Notes: generated by a model from the sequence alone, not told the origin. A stretch of 64,000 nt of DNA from Loxodes magnus (GCA_946699065.1 CAMPDV010001286.1:1-64000); one strand, 5' to 3'; shown: positions 1 through 13,381, counted from the stretch's first letter. Numbers and translations: made by a program.

Positions 1-720
1 CGAAGCAATACTTCTGAAACTGCTATATTTAATTATTATTTTATTAAATTAAATTAAATTAAGATTTAAAAATAGAAAAAGAAACAATAATAAAATAATA
101 AAATAATAAAAGCCAAAAAAATAAAAATAAGATATAATCGGTAATTAAATTGGTTTGTGATAAATTAAAAAAAATTAAAAACAGTAATTAAAAAAAATGG
201 AGAAAAGGAATATAAATAAAAGTAAAATATTTTTAACTTAAAAAATATGTTTAAAAAATAAGGCATTTTTTAACTATTTTAAAACAATAAGTTTAGTTAT
301 TAATAGTATACTTCTTTGAAGAAGAAATTTTTAAATAAACACATTTTAATGAAGATAAAAAATTAATAAAAAAGCGAAGTTATTAATTTGATATGATGGA
401 TTACAAGGTTCAAGTTTTTCTCATTTTTTATAAGATTAACTTTTTAACTTTTTTTTTTATTTTCTTTTTTTTATTTCTAAAATTTTACTTCATATTTATT
501 ACAAAAAGAATATTGAATAAAAAATTTTTAGGTTAAAAAAAATACAATATTTAAAAGCTAGATAATATTGAATATTTTTTTGATATTTTAAGCCTACTTA
601 CTAACAAAATTATGATTTTAGTAATAAATTGGAAATAATTGTTTTAAATAAATAGCTTTTGAATTTTTTTTAACTACTATATTAAGAAAATTAACTCAAA
701 GAAATAATAAAACATTTAAA
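1..720. other. AT-rich intergenic DNA
   Basis: Mostly A/T runs with no protein-like frame in either strand under TAR=Gln, TGA=Trp. I see no gene, RNA or repeat array here. Confidence 0.6.
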
Positions 721-734
721 AAAATAGAAAAAAG

Positions 735-1115
735 ATGGATATACTAAATAAGATGAATGGCCTAATCCATTCTATGAAAGAAAGCTAATATGAAATACTA
801 ATATAACAACCATTGTTCGTTTGGGAATACAGAATTAAAGAAGTCGCCATTAAAATCGTAAATTGGGATTTTATCAAAGATAGCAAAAAATTAAGAAGAA
901 GAAATTAATTTATAAAAAGGGCTAATTAAATTAAAAAACGGATTCATATCAGTAACTTCATTTCGTTGTATTCATATAATTCAAGCTTCGTTCTTTTTAA
1001 CTTCCAACTTCTTCCCGTTGCCTCCTGTACTTTCTTGTTGTACTTCTATAGGCTCCAATTATTATTTATATTTTATCATACAATTTAAATATTTTATTTA
1101 TTAAATACCTTTTGA
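735..1115 (+). CDS. hypothetical short protein
   Basis: An ATG opens 126 codons ending at TGA under the ciliate code. The first 55 or so residues (starting MDILNKMNGLIHSMKESQ) have a balanced, protein-like composition and include the stretch LFVWEYRIKEVAIKIVNWDF. The second half is rich in Phe, Leu and Tyr and may be untranslated or a decayed tail. The local base composition is less A/T-dominated than the flanks. I recognise no family. It could be a fragment of a larger lost gene; the lack of any homologous copy in the window keeps confidence low. Confidence 0.3.
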
Positions 1116-1589
1116 AAATTTATTTGAATGCTACATTAAAAAAATTTAAAATAAGCAACTTTGGACTAAAATTGAAATTTATTCCAATTTAACCGAAAAT
1201 ATTTACTTAAATAAACATTACATCATATTAACATGATTTACATTTTCAGACAGTGTTTTAATAACATAATCTAATATGATAATGTGGTGTCACCTTTATT
1301 TGATTTATCACAAATCAAAGAGATTAAAATATTTTAATTAGCTTTGCCATTTACCTCTTTTATATCATTAAATTTTTAATTTTAAATTTATCTTAACGTA
1401 AATTTCCTCCTCTTATAGTATTTTTAAGTAATTTTTTATTTAGAAAAAAATTTGAATAAAGTAATTTTCTATTTAAACATTACGACTTATTGAATTATCT
1501 TCTTTTTGTTTTTAAAAGATTTTTTGATTTATTTACTTTTATAAAGAGATCTTGATTTCTTTAAAAGAAATATGAAAATTAAATGTCCC

Positions 1590-1850
1590 TTCAATCTACT
1601 ATTCGACTAACAATTTTTGAAATTTCAAATTTTTAAATCGTTCTATCAAACTTTCCGGATACTATATAGTTATTATCACTTGATATAGATATAGATAATT
1701 AAAGAACCCATATATCTCTAAAAAGTACTTGTTTTACTAGTCTCTTATAAAGCCCATCATCATATCGTAATATCATCACTTCCTGAGATAAATAGTTATT
1801 ATCATTTTATATAACTATGGATGTGCAGTAATTAGAGTGTTTTTGCAAGA
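1590..1850 (-). pseudogene. WD40 repeat remnant
   Basis: Two consecutive degenerate WD40 repeats can be read on the minus strand, in two different frames. One contains SSDNNYIVSGKFDRTI, the other FISGSDDITIW. These match the blade pattern (S-D-x-x-x-[IV]-[SV]-G-S-x-D-x-T-[IV]-[KR]-[IV]-W) seen in the better preserved WD40 genes of this window. The frame change between the two repeats indicates decay. It lies just downstream of the coiled-coil remnant at 2.0-4.3 kb and may be the C-terminal end of the same former gene, as in the RING-coiled-coil-WD40 gene at 54.5-56.7 kb. Confidence 0.55.
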
Positions 1851-1999
1851 TATGGGATTGGTCTAATATTATATTGGCGAGGTAGATTTTGCTCAAGTTA
1901 TAGGTAATGAATTTTTGTGCTTCGTAGGATGTAATTTTATAAAATTAACCTTAGAAAGATTACATTCTATTAGAGTAAATGGATTTCTTTTAATAATCT

Positions 2000-4284
2000 A
2001 TCACTTCTTCTTTAATATACTCAAAAATTTAGTACTCCTTACTTTAAATTCTTGGAGAAGCTTTTGATTAGATATAAATTTAAGCGTTTTTTGATAAGAA
2101 AAATAACTTAGAAGCATTCTAAATCTCCTGCAAAATTTCAAAGTGTTTAAGTTTATTTTCTTACAATTATAAATCTTAAAATCACTTTTTATTCTACTTG
2201 AATGATCTGTCAACATTCAAAATTACATTCTTCTTCAATAAGATTTGTTTAACAAATTTCTTTGTTCTTATAAATTTTGATTTTTAATAACTATCTAATT
2301 TAAAAATTTTTTTGTCTAGTTTGTATTTTCTACTATTTTGCATGAAATTCTACTGTAACTTTAGGTTTACTTCTTCATCAGGATTTGATATTTTATCTTT
2401 CTAATTAAATATAAGGTTTTTTAAGACCTCGTTCTCCAAAAATTAATTTTGTTAACTACTAAACTTAAGTTTGAATTCTATTTCCAATCTAAAACATTCT
2501 CATCTTCTGACTCTCTAGTAGTATTCTAATGAAACCTACTTTACAAATATAAAACATCAGGTTTCCTAATTATCTGTTATACAAATACAAATGCAAATCA
2601 TTCATTAGCACATCATTCTCATTTATGCCTTATTCTCTTGTCTCATTAATTGGCTTTTTTACCTCAAGAGATTAATCATTAATATTTTTTAAGTTAATAC
2701 CCTAACCACTCTCACTATACTCTTTAGTTATATTTTATTAGTTATGATAGGTTCTTAAATGAGCTTCTAACCTAAATTATATTTCTTGAAATATCTAACC
2801 TTTCAAATTTTTTAAATACTTTCAGTTTTTCTATGCCAAATCTTTACTTGCTAGTAGTTTGCCTAATCTATTTGAATTTAGTTGTTCTGCTATTAAATTT
2901 TGATTTAGTAGCTATGTAAGATTTGATTAAACAATTATTAAATTAACTAAGAATTGGTATTATTAAATATATTTTCTATCTTCTTTTTAGTATATACTTT
3001 ACTGCCTTACTATAATCTTTTATTCATTTTACATCTATTTAGCATAGTTTTAAATAAACTCATTCGTTATTATAACTTGATAACTCTAAACCTTATTATT
3101 TTATCCATTTTATCTATAAGCAGCTTTTAAATTTAATCTAGCTTATTCTAAATGCTTTATATTTTTTATTGCTTTCAATTGTATTATTCTTATCACCTCT
3201 CAATCTTCTTTACAATAACCTAAAATGAGATTTATATTAGCCTCATGATAATCATAGTAAATAAGTAGCATTTAGCAATTTTCCATCCTGATTCCATTTA
3301 TAATAATAATAATAATAACGAAATTAAAATGTTCAACAGTGCCAATCTGGACACCGTTTAAAATAAGTTGTTTTATCAGCAACACTTCTCATCATTCTTG
3401 ACTTTCTAATGAAATTATCTTCACTAAGGTCTTCTCAGTTTCTTTGATTTCTTGTTCTTATTATTTCTAAAGGTACTTCACATCATTTTCTTCTGTAAAT
3501 ATCTCCATGCTAGTTACAATATAGCCTCTAGTATTTTTCTTATTCTTTACGCCAAAATTTTCTCTTGAAATTCTAAAATTTTTAGCAATTCTTATACAGA
3601 TGTCACTTACTCTTACAGTAGTAGCATTTCTTCCTTACTTATCTGATTGGTTTTCGATTTATAACCTCTTTTTTATTCTATCTCCATCTAATTAGTTATG
3701 TTTGTGCTAATATTCTTTTGCTTAATAAACTCCAACTCTTGTTTTTATACGATATTTCCAAGCCTTGCTGTTTCTTATCTATGTTCAGTTTAAATGTTCC
3801 AATATGCTTGGAGTTCCCTTTCTTAATTAATAATTCTAATCTCTAAGTTATCTTACCCAAGCGATAATAAGTTTCTTAGTTCTTAAATTTTCCTACTTAA
3901 GCACTTTAATCTCTTCCTAGAGATTGGATATTTCAAATACAAACTGTTAAATATTAATTTCCTTTTTAATTATCTTTGATGGAAGTTCTTTTCCTGTTAT
4001 TATATTAGATTCCCTTTCTTTTTATTACTTTTAGGAGGTGGTTATTATAGTTATTAGGTTCTTTATTAGTTTTGTAAGTGAGGAGAAGAAGACTCTTGAT
4101 ATTTTTTTTATGCCTGCTTTTTCTCTAGAGCCTTTTTTCTCTTCTTTGCTCAAGAAAAAGCCGGGAACAAGATTTTAAGACTCCATTATATAACTTCTGA
4201 TTCCATTTATTACATTCTTTAATTATTACTATCTTAATAAAATAATTGCTGTAATCCCTCTATAATCTCATAATTATTTTCCAT
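2000..4284 (-). pseudogene. coiled-coil protein remnant
   Basis: Reading from an ATG at 4284 gives MENNYEIIEGLQQLFYQDSN and then a Lys/Glu/Gln-rich segment with a Pro run (QQPPPKS), followed by heptad-like coiled coil (QNILEL-type spacing, EQEIKETEKTLVKIISLE). To keep a protein-like reading the frame has to change near 3470, so it is either interrupted by short introns or decayed. Composition (Gln encoded mostly by TAA/TAG, few Gly) matches the coiled-coil parts of other genes in the window. No catalytic domain is visible. It may belong to the zinc-knuckle family listed below, but I found no CX2C pair, so I keep it separate. Confidence 0.45.
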
Positions 4285-4680
4285 TTTCTTATTATTATAA
4301 TATATCTAAGTTTATACATAGACATAAAGAAAAAATAGTTTTATTTAATAAATACTTAGAAATAATGAATAATATAAACCCTATATAAACCTAATATAGT
4401 TTTGGGTTCTATATTTAATTACTTTTCTAATAATTAACTTTATTTACTTATTTATTTTAAAGTAATAATTAATTAAATTGCAAATATATTAATAGATATT
4501 CTTTATACTATATATAATCAAATCTCTTTAACTATTTTTTACTATAATTTTTCTATTAAAACCAATTAAAGGTAATCTTATTGAGAATTTTAATAGATCA
4601 TAATTATGCTAATTTGTTATATGCCTTTATTTTTTATCTCAGAAGATTAAATATAAATTTAATTATAAGTTTAATTAAAT

Positions 4681-4970
4681 ATGAAACTGAAGGGGAATTA
4701 TACAAATAGATAAGCTCATAGTTATTATTCTGGCTAATTGCGTTATTCGGATTATTTCGCTAGGTGATATGTTTGTTAGTTATTGTTATATGAAGATTAG
4801 GCTTAGAAAGGACGATTGAAATCTAATTTTTCAAAATGTCGCATTGAATTGCAGAATCGATGGTGACAGGTACTGTCTAAAATTAGATGAAGAAGGTCAA
4901 TACTCAAACATATTTTCATTAGGATATATGATTTATACTTACTTACTTCTATAAGCCCAAAAGTCTGAAC
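4681..4970 (+). other. short GC-richer segment, possible ORF
   Basis: About 290 bases stand out from the surrounding AT-rich DNA by higher G content. An ATG at 4681 opens a protein-like frame (MKLKGNYTNRQAHSYYSG...) that uses TGA as Trp several times. It could equally be a non-coding RNA gene or a decayed exon. No family recognised. Confidence 0.2.
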
Positions 4971-4974
4971 TCCT

Positions 4975-5690
4975 AAAATAAACTAAATTTTTTAATCTTA
5001 ATCTTATAAAAAAATTAGTTTCCGCACTATAAAACATTGATTTTTTATCCTGCTTAGCGATTAAAAATTTTCAATATTAATTATTTTTATAAATTAATAA
5101 CGATCACATTACTTGTTATAATAGCATTAATTAAACATAAACATTTTTATCAATTTTTAAAAAATTCTAGCAAATTAGCTAATAATATTCACTTTATCTA
5201 TTCAATTTTAAATTTTTTAAATTTGTAATAAGAAAAATGCTACAATAAAATATTATTATTTAATGCTTTCTTAATTTTATTTAAAATTAAAAGATAGTGA
5301 ATATTATAATGATAAATTAATCTTTTTTAATGGTATTTTAATTAAAAAATTAAGAATAACTTTTAAAATATTAATAACTTAAAATACTTATTAAAATTAA
5401 AAAAACAAAGTAAAAATATTTTATTATTTTAACAGTTTTATAAAGATAAAGAAAAATACTAAGCTTATAAAAAATTTGAATTCAAGATAATAAATTCAAA
5501 TGGCTGGTTCTTTATAAATGTTTAATTTTTAATTCTAAATTTTCTAAGTGATGAATTAAGTTTTATATTTAATAAAGTAAAAATAAATATTTTTTATTAT
5601 ACTCTAGATAATAAAAAACTATTTTTAATTTATTTAGTAAGTTTAATATAATAAACTATTAATATGACTTCATTTTTTTTTGTTTTACCA
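4975..5690. other. AT-rich intergenic DNA
   Basis: A/T runs; no gene or structured repeat seen on either strand. Confidence 0.6.
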
Positions 5691-5699
5691 CGAATTAGA

Positions 5700-7008
5700 G
5701 TATATAGGGGATTTTAATAAATCAATATTTCTCGAGGTTGTATTTTTCTGGATTTTCTGAATTGTAAATCCTTATAACTTGCTTACTTTTTTCTCTTGCT
5801 AATGTTTATAAATCAAATCTATATTTTCATCTTTCGTGTCGTCTCAACACATCTTAAAATTTTCTGAGCTTCTAAGAACAGTATAAAAAAAAATTATTGA
5901 TCATTCTTCTGCTTGACGAGCAACAGATCTTTAATAGGTTTTGAATCCTCTTTCAGTTACTTAAGATTGTTTCTTCTTAAATCTATAGCACTAATTAACT
6001 TTATGTCTATAATTATTGCATTATCAACGTTTAATTTTTCTTTTATAATAGATTAAGCTTGAGTTCGGATTCCCTTCTCCTTTTGATTTCGGATATGACA
6101 GTTAATTGAGTTTGGTATGCCCCAGTTAACTGATCATCTGGTTAAAATTTTATCTTAAATTCCATTCTATTTGCCCAATCTATTTTTCCATCTCTCAGGA
6201 AATAATCTATTTATTAATTACTTACTTAGGACTTTATTCATTTATCAATTTTTTAATGATTAGCATATGAGGACCTAAGTTATTTAGTTAGGGTCTTAAA
6301 CTTCTTTGCTAGATTCTAATTTTCCAATTATAGTAAATAGAAATCGTTAGTTAAATCTGGTTATTTATTAGGTTTTGTTGGAGAATTCTATTATTTCTTA
6401 GGTGCCATTTTATCGATAATATCTCTATTTAAATATCTAGCATTAACAAAAAGATAAAAAATAATGCATCATTAATGGATATCAATTTTAAAATATTTGA
6501 CTTATTTGAATCAAATCATAAATTAAAAGTAATAAATCATAGTTTTGCTCACCTTTCAGCTTAAAAGAAAATAAGCTGATTTGTATGTATAATAATTTAC
6601 TCTTATATTTCCTTCTTATCTTGCATTTTAATCTCATTTATTTGCTATTTTTTAACTTGTATTTGAATTTGTTTCGTTCTCCAGAGTTTTCCATCTACTG
6701 AAGGATAAAATGAAGGGGCTTTTCTTTCAATTCCTAGAAGATAATATTTCGTCAGATTTTATATCTTATTATTTTTATCTTGAACATTTCCATTATAAGT
6801 TGTCCCATACAAATGTAGCATCTTATTTTGTTTTTCTGTTTCCTTAGGGTTCCATTTGGAGTTTTCTGCAAACTTTTCTTCAATTAATTAAAGTCTTGGA
6901 ATCTAAAAATACTCAATTTTTCTCGTCTTGCTCTAGCATTATTCATATATCGTTCTCTAGCCCTATCATTCGATCATTGATTTCAGCTTTAACTCTTCGG
7001 TCTTCCAT
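5700..7008 (-). pseudogene. coiled-coil / zinc-knuckle protein copy 1
   Basis: From an ATG at 7008 the minus strand reads MEDRRVKAEINDRMIGLEND, a Lys/Glu-rich coiled coil. About 60 codons further on, in a shifted frame, is IRCYICMGQ, a CX2C half-knuckle like those of the other family members. The distal part (about 6180-5830) reads smoothly as SIIKEKLNVDNAIIIDIKLI and a basic Leu-rich tail. The layout coiled coil, short Cys knuckle, C-terminal domain resembles ORF1 proteins of non-LTR retrotransposons (inference). At least one frame change is needed, so this copy looks decayed. Confidence 0.45.
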
Positions 7009-7139
7009 ATGAACCTAATAATCTTTCTTCATGCTTTATGATATTTTAACTTATTTAGAACATTTATCCCTTTTATGAGTTTAATTCCTCTTCGAGTTTA
7101 TTTTTTGATATCTTGATATATTAACTTTATCATTTTTTT

Positions 7140-8990
7140 TTGAATTAATTTGTTAAAAAATGAAGTCATTAAATAAGAAGAGTAAATATATTTAAAGAAG
7201 TTAATAACAAATTTTGCATGATTAAACTAGAAGTATGAAAAGATGAATTTTGATACATATTTATTGCTCATTACAGCTCTCTTCAAAACACTATTACTCA
7301 TCTTTTTCATTATTTTCTTTTTAAAAGTTATCTTCTTTAAACTCATTTTTCTCTTATAACAACCTTTTCCCAAATTAAAAAAGCAGATAAATTGTTGATT
7401 ATAAAAATTTTCATTTTTTTTATTTTTAAAAAGATTTGTTTAATCATATTTTTTTATTTTCACTTCGATACGCACTACTTATGTTTGGAATTTAACTTAT
7501 ATAGTTTATTCTAAATAATTTTATCTCGAAAGTTTTATTAATTGCTTCTTAATAAATTTAAATTTTCTTCTAAATAATGCTTTTTTTATCTTAGATGTTC
7601 TAGATTGTTCAAAGATTGTTTATTCTCCATGAAATCAAGTTCATTTCTCCCTCCTTTTAATTAAAAATACAAATATTTTGATCTTTCCATATTTACATAT
7701 TTTTTGTCACACTTTTAGATTTATTATATAACTGCCAAAAATAAATTTTTCTAGTTTTTTTTATTTTTTCAAAGCTTTTTTTTATTTTTTTTATGCTTTG
7801 AAGTTTCAAAAAATCAATTTATAAACTTTATTATTATTTAAAGCCCATTTTAATCATGATTTTGTAGCTTACAAAATGTTTGCTTTCTTTTAAGATTGAA
7901 AATTTAGGTTTTATGATTTTTTTTCAATTTAATCTTTAGATAAAATTTTATAGAAGTATAGATAATTAAATCTAGACTTGGAAATATTTATTAATTTTTC
8001 TGATGCATATTATTTTACCAATTAAGTATTTATTTAGTTTTATATATATTTTTATTTTTTCTTAATATTAAATTTTTAATTCTTTAAGTTTTTCTTTCTT
8101 TTTTAGTACATTTTTATATTTATTTAGAATTGAGTTTTAGAATATTCTATTTTTATTTTAAAGGTCTTTATAAGGTTTCTTAATCATAAAATTGATTATG
8201 CTTAAAAAATTTAAATGCGTTTTGTACTTACTGCTTTTTCTCTACTTAATTTTTTCTATATATTTTAAAAATTAGATCCGAAGTTGAAAATATAATTCTG
8301 CAAATCCTGCTTTTTTAATTTATTTTAATAAGTAACTTATGGTCCTCTTGTTAAATACTTTCACTCTATAATTAAATTAAGCATAGTAAAATCTTTTGTC
8401 ATTTATTTAGAATACCTTTTTATTTATAGAATGAAACATTTTTTGCTATTTTAATCATAACTTTCATTGATAATTTTTTATGAATGAACAAAAGCTTATA
8501 AGATAAAGGGTATTTCAATTTGATCTTTCTTATTTTATTCTTTATTTATACTTTTTTCAGAATTCAGAATTCAGAATTCAGAATCCCTTCACCCGTCATA
8601 TTTAACAAGTCCATCCCCATTATCCAACTCAATCCATCTCAGATGTTTAGATCAATACTTTATTACTCTTTTTATTCTTAAAATGTATTCTAAAAAAGTA
8701 ATAGGAGATTAGCATTATACCTCGTTTATTTCTATTTTGAAAAGTTAATAGTTCAGAGAAAGAAATTTTTTAAACTCTTTTTGATGTTAGTTTGTATTCT
8801 CGAAAAATTTGATTAAACCTATAAAATCTTTATTTTTAGTATTCTTATATAAACCTCTAAATTTTTCCAACTTGTTCCATCCCAAAATTTCCTGAAATGT
8901 ATCTAAGAACAGACAAAAAACAAAAAAATTTTAGATTTCATGCTTTATAAACTCTTATCTCTCATTTTTTTAGATCAGCTAAATTAAGCA
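7140..8990. other. T-rich intergenic DNA
   Basis: Long T/A-rich stretch without a convincing frame. It holds one short tandem repeat (8558-8584, listed separately). Otherwise I see nothing. Confidence 0.55.
8558..8584. repeat. 7-bp tandem repeat, about 4 units
   Basis: The heptamer cagaatt is repeated three full times plus a partial fourth (27 bases). Simple microsatellite in non-coding DNA. Confidence 0.9.
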
Positions 8991-9011
8991 AAATACAAAA
9001 AAAAATTAAAA

Positions 9012-9880
9012 ATGGTGGACAGCTTCAGAAAGGGCTTCTATACCACCTTCTAAGAGTAGAAGAGGAAGCATGAAGCGTCAATTCTTATATCCACGTTGTC
9101 TTTTAAAAAAAATGTTCTTAATAAACTTAAAACTAACTTCCCATAGACCAGAAAAAAGATAACAGAAAAGCCCCTCACCAAATCATGACTCCAGCATTAG
9201 ATGAGAACCTAGGAAATATGCTAAGAACATAATACACCAAGAAGTTGTGGAATTCACCACTGAAAAAATAATTAGCTATGAACAGCTAGTTAAAGTGGTG
9301 CAAAACCACCAGGAAGAGGTGAAAAACTAAAGAAGAGCAATAAAAATTAGAAGATACTTTATACAAGCAAAAATAACTCGATTCAGGACTCATGTCCTGG
9401 GAAAGAAATTTAAATATTTCAGAAGCATTCAAAAGATCAAAACAACCAATTTTAAAGCTAATAGTAGAACCAGGCCGAAATTGAATAGAATAGAAAAAAT
9501 GGTAGAATGTTAGCAAAAATTACAACTTCAGATTGAAATGAGAGAAACTAAAAGTGGCTCAATGTTGATTGAAGAAGAAATTATCAGAAAGTTTGTAAAG
9601 AATCAAAGATAAATAAAGATTAGGAAAAAATGCTTCTGTTGTGGAAGCTTATGGAATTTATATCGTAAATCTAGAAATTCTAGCAGAAGAAAATGAACTA
9701 TTTAATTCAAAAAAACGAAGAAAGAATCAAAAAGAATCAAGATTGAACCGAATGTATTATAGTTCGAGTAAAGAAATTTATAAAATCAATAAAGATGCGA
9801 TAAAAACAAGAACATGAAAGAAGAGGAGAGGAGAGGAAGGTATATCTTGAAAAACCCGAGTTCCCAATCTCAATAAAATT
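9012..9880 (+). pseudogene. coiled-coil / zinc-knuckle protein copy 2
   Basis: Plus-strand copy of the family. An ATG at 9012 starts MVDSFRKGFYTTFQ. A shifted frame then gives a segment (RKAPHQIMTPALDENLGNML) alignable to the start of copy 3, followed by ISYEQLVKVVQNHQEEVKN, which matches ISYDQLIKMVQDLQDEVKK in copy 3. At 9631-9639 the basic stretch KIRKKCFCCGSLWN carries a CX2C pair in the position of a zinc knuckle, with the later ligands not conserved. A Lys/Glu-rich tail follows to about 9880. Frame changes indicate decay. Function unknown; a nucleic-acid-binding LINE ORF1-like protein is the best guess. Confidence 0.5.
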
Positions 9881-9959
9881 GAAGATTCCAAACATTTTTA
9901 TTTAGCAGCAGGAAGCATTAATTACTGTCTTTCTGATGGGGTTGAAATATCTCTAATGG

Positions 9960-11080
9960 AAAACTTAAATTTTTATATTATTAATACAAAAAATTTTTAT
10001 CACAAAGTATTTTTAATTTCCCTCAAAATTAAATTTTTTTTTTCTAAATTAAAAAAATTTCTTTAAATCCAAAGCCAAAAAATTTTTCCCCAAAATCAGA
10101 AAACTTTTCCTTTTCACAAAATTCCATTAAAAAAAGATTTCCAAATTCAAATTTAATGAAAAAATATTTGTTTAATTCCCGTTTTATTTATCAAGACCCT
10201 TTATATTTTAAAATTTTTTCTTGAAGTTTTTATTCCTTTTTTACTTTTTTAATCCTGATTTTCCTACTTTTAATCCATTGGAAAAATGTTCTCTAATGCT
10301 AAACACTGAGCAAAGCACAAATTTTTTATTTTCATGAAATTTATGCCTTTATTTTCAAAAATTATGGAAAAATATACTTACTTTCAGAAAAAGCATTTTT
10401 CTAAGCGTTATAAATAACGCACATAAAAATTATAAGTTGATATTATCAAAAAAATGTTTTCAAAAATTATAAAATAAGTTTTCCAAAAAAGTAATAGAAG
10501 AAACAACTTAATTTAAAACTAGAAACTTATAAAAAAATATTTAATTTAAAGCAGCACAATAAAAATTAAATGAAACAATGAATAAAAAATTCAACTTTTT
10601 CTAAATAAAAATATGATCAAAAGATGACTTTGCCAGTCTACCTCATAAAATTTTCTTTTTATTGTACAACTCTGATAAAAATAATTAAGCAGACATAAAA
10701 TTATTACGTAACTTGAAATTTTTTACGAAATCTAAAAATAAATAAACATAAAAATAAATTTAGATTAAGTGAAAAACTTAAGTATTTTTAACTAGATATC
10801 TTTTTAGGACTTAAAGAGTATATTTAGTATAACCTATTTTTAAATCACATACACACTTCAAATGAATTAAAAAAAACGAAAAAATATAGCGCACTATAAT
10901 AACCTTTAATTTAAATTAAGAATATACAACTTTTTAATTACTAAAACAAACATAGACATATTTTTAGTAAAAATTTTATATACCACCAAATATAACTCCC
11001 ATTTAGCATTCATTTAAATGAAGCTGTCTAACTTATTCTCTTTAAAATCGAAAATTAAATTAAGTCCAAATAAAGTTACT
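9960..11080. other. AT-rich intergenic DNA
   Basis: A/T runs with no recognisable gene on either strand. Confidence 0.6.
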
Positions 11081-11086
11081 CAACTT

Positions 11087-11970
11087 TCAACTCGAGATTC
11101 TCCACTTTCGCACAGAATAATCATATCCTCCCGATACCAACCATCTATTGTCACTACTCAATACTATAGAACTTATATATGATGTATGCCCTTCTAAAGT
11201 CTATATGCACACACCCTTATCAAAGTTCCATATCTTTATAGTTTTATCAAAAGATTCAGAAAATATAACACTTGAGTCAGGACTTAACTGAATACTTGAT
11301 ACAACATGTTTATGACCTTGAAGAGTTCGATACACTAACCAGTAAGGAAGTCCCATATCTTAATTGAACTGTCAATCGAACCTGATATTATGTACCTATT
11401 ATCCTAAGACACTATTACCGATCAAACTGAACTTGAATGACCAGAAAGAGTTCGCTCAAGCTGACCAGTCTGGAAATCCGTGATCTTTATCGTTTTATCA
11501 TCAGATGCTGATATAATTCATTTCTAGTCAGGGGAGATAACTACCGAAGAAACTCAAGAAGTATGACCCGTTAAAAGTTCTTTGGAGGGTACCAGTCTAC
11601 AAGCTTCAGATCTTTATCGTGTTATCACCAGATGCTGATACAATATAACTAGAGTCTGGGAAATTACTACCGATCTAACTGCACGTGTATGTCCCAATTA
11701 AAGTTCTTAGGAGGGAACCAGTCTACGAATTTCAGATCTTGATTGTTGTATCCCCAGATGCTGAACAATATAGCTCGAGTTTGGAGAGAATACTATCGAT
11801 AAAATTCAAGAAGTATGTCCAGTTAAAGTTCTTTAGAGGGTACCTTTATGGAAATTCCAGATCTATATCGAATTTTTAGGAATATCTGAACCAGATAAAA
11901 TTCAGATCATGTCACTTGTTATGGATACCGATAAAACACGTGAAGTGTCATAAATAACCTAGTCTAAAAA
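11087..11970 (-). pseudogene. WD40 repeat protein, C-terminal fragment
   Basis: About seven WD40 blades can be read on the minus strand at a period near 42 residues. The last is best preserved: GHTSYISSIVLSSDNRW-LVSGGYDYSVRKW, ending at a TGA (11087-11089) right after RISS. Others include SSVWSV, DKTIKIW, IISGSIDSSIKIWDF and SASGDNTIKIW. Several blades lie in different frames, so the array is damaged. WD40 arrays fold into a beta-propeller that binds proteins. No RING or start is attached; the neighbouring upstream gene on the same strand is a zinc-knuckle copy, not an obvious N-terminus. Closest relative in the window is the gene at 54.5-56.7 kb. Confidence 0.8.
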
Positions 11971-12507
11971 ACATTAAAAGAAATACCCTTTACTTTGGTC
12001 ATAGCTAATCTTATTAGAAGTTTTTTTGAAACATAAGTTAGGCAGAATTTCATATTTTAAAATGAAGAAGAGATATTTTCCCTAGGGTGTGGTTTCTTGT
12101 TCTTAGGAGTTTTCTCAAAAAAAATACTTTTAGTAAATTACATTTCTTTATTCTCCATTTTTCAATTTTATAACCAACTTTAATAATTATTTAACTAAAG
12201 TAACACATTTTTTTTAATTTATTTTTGGCCTTAAATCTAGGTAAGTATAAAACTAATTTTAAATAGTCCAGCTTAAATAAGCTTTTACGATTTTAATTAT
12301 TTATATCTTTTTACTTTTTAATCAAAGGATAAATGATTATATCAAAAGTTTTATAGCAGGAGATTTATATCCTTATTATAATAACTTTTCTATCGTTTAT
12401 TGATCATAACTTATTTGAGTTTTAAATCAAAAGACTCTTAATAAGAAAACCTTATTTCTATATTGATTCTATTAAATGATAAATAAAATAAAATGATACA
12501 ATCTTTT

Positions 12508-13381
12508 TTAAAAGCTACTGTTATTAAATACAAATACAAAATTAAGTGTTTGGCGTTCTTGGAGGTATTTCATCCTCTTTCTGCCAACCTCTAGATTTCT
12601 CTTGAGTCTAAATACAAAAGTCTGAAAATCTCTACAACTCTTCTCCTTGCCATGCATGTTTTCCTTGAATTCTTCTTCCACCTTGATGCTAGATTTTTTT
12701 CTTGTAAATTTCCCCAAATTTGTTACAATAAAATCTTTCTCTTTTCTCTAGATAGCTTTAGTTATTATAGTTTCTTCCTTTTGTTATCAAACTATTTTTA
12801 CTAGTTTCAATATTCTTACTTGAAATTGAGAAGTTTCTAATATGTTTTCCGCAGATACTTTTTGAGAGTTACAATAATAGTATCTTCTTGCTTGTCACTT
12901 AGGTTTAAATCTTGAGTTATTTTCACCTTCAATTATCATTGAATCATTCCATTATTCTCTCAATTCCATTTAAAGTTGCAATTTTTACTGGTTTTCTTCT
13001 ATTTTTTCTAATTTGCTGATCAGTTCTTTCTGCTTCTATTGTTAGTTTTGAGATTAACTGCTCTAGTCTTGTGATATATTTCAAAATGCGTTAAGGTCTC
13101 TTTCTTAGATCATAAGTCTCAATTCTATTTATCTGCAAATTCAAGTTTTTCTATTAACTTCTTATTGTCTTTCTTCAACTTTTTAACCTCATCCTAAAGA
13201 TCTTGAACCATTTTAATCAGCTAATCATAGCTTATTTACTATTATGTGATGAGATTCAAGACTTCCGAGCGCATAATATTTTTAACCTATTTCTTAGGCT
13301 TTCTTCAGAGTATGGAGATTCATCCTGATGGGTGACCTTTTTGTTATCCTTTTCCTAATCCTAGCCTTTCTAGGATGCCAT
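12508..13381 (-). pseudogene. coiled-coil / zinc-knuckle protein copy 3
   Basis: ATG at 13381 begins MASQKGQDQEKDNKKVTHQD. After a frame change a strong coiled coil follows (ISYDQLIKMVQDLQDEVKK, then KLKKDNKKLIEKLEFADKQN). A degenerate knuckle RRYYCNSQ at about 12880 keeps only the second Cys of the CX2C pair. The C-terminal part (12717-12508) reads GKFTRKKSSIKVEEEFKENM and on through a basic segment without breaks. Pairwise match to copy 2 on the opposite strand is clear at the N-terminus and coil. Likely decayed, dispersed by duplication or retroposition. Confidence 0.5.

Noticed and set aside
3299-3318. taa microsatellite
   Set aside because: Real but very short (about six units) and common in such AT-rich DNA; not listed as a feature.
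9286-9516. Open stretch on the minus strand opposite the zinc-knuckle copy
   Set aside because: Phe/Ser/Leu-rich antisense of the coiled coil; shadow of the plus-strand frame.
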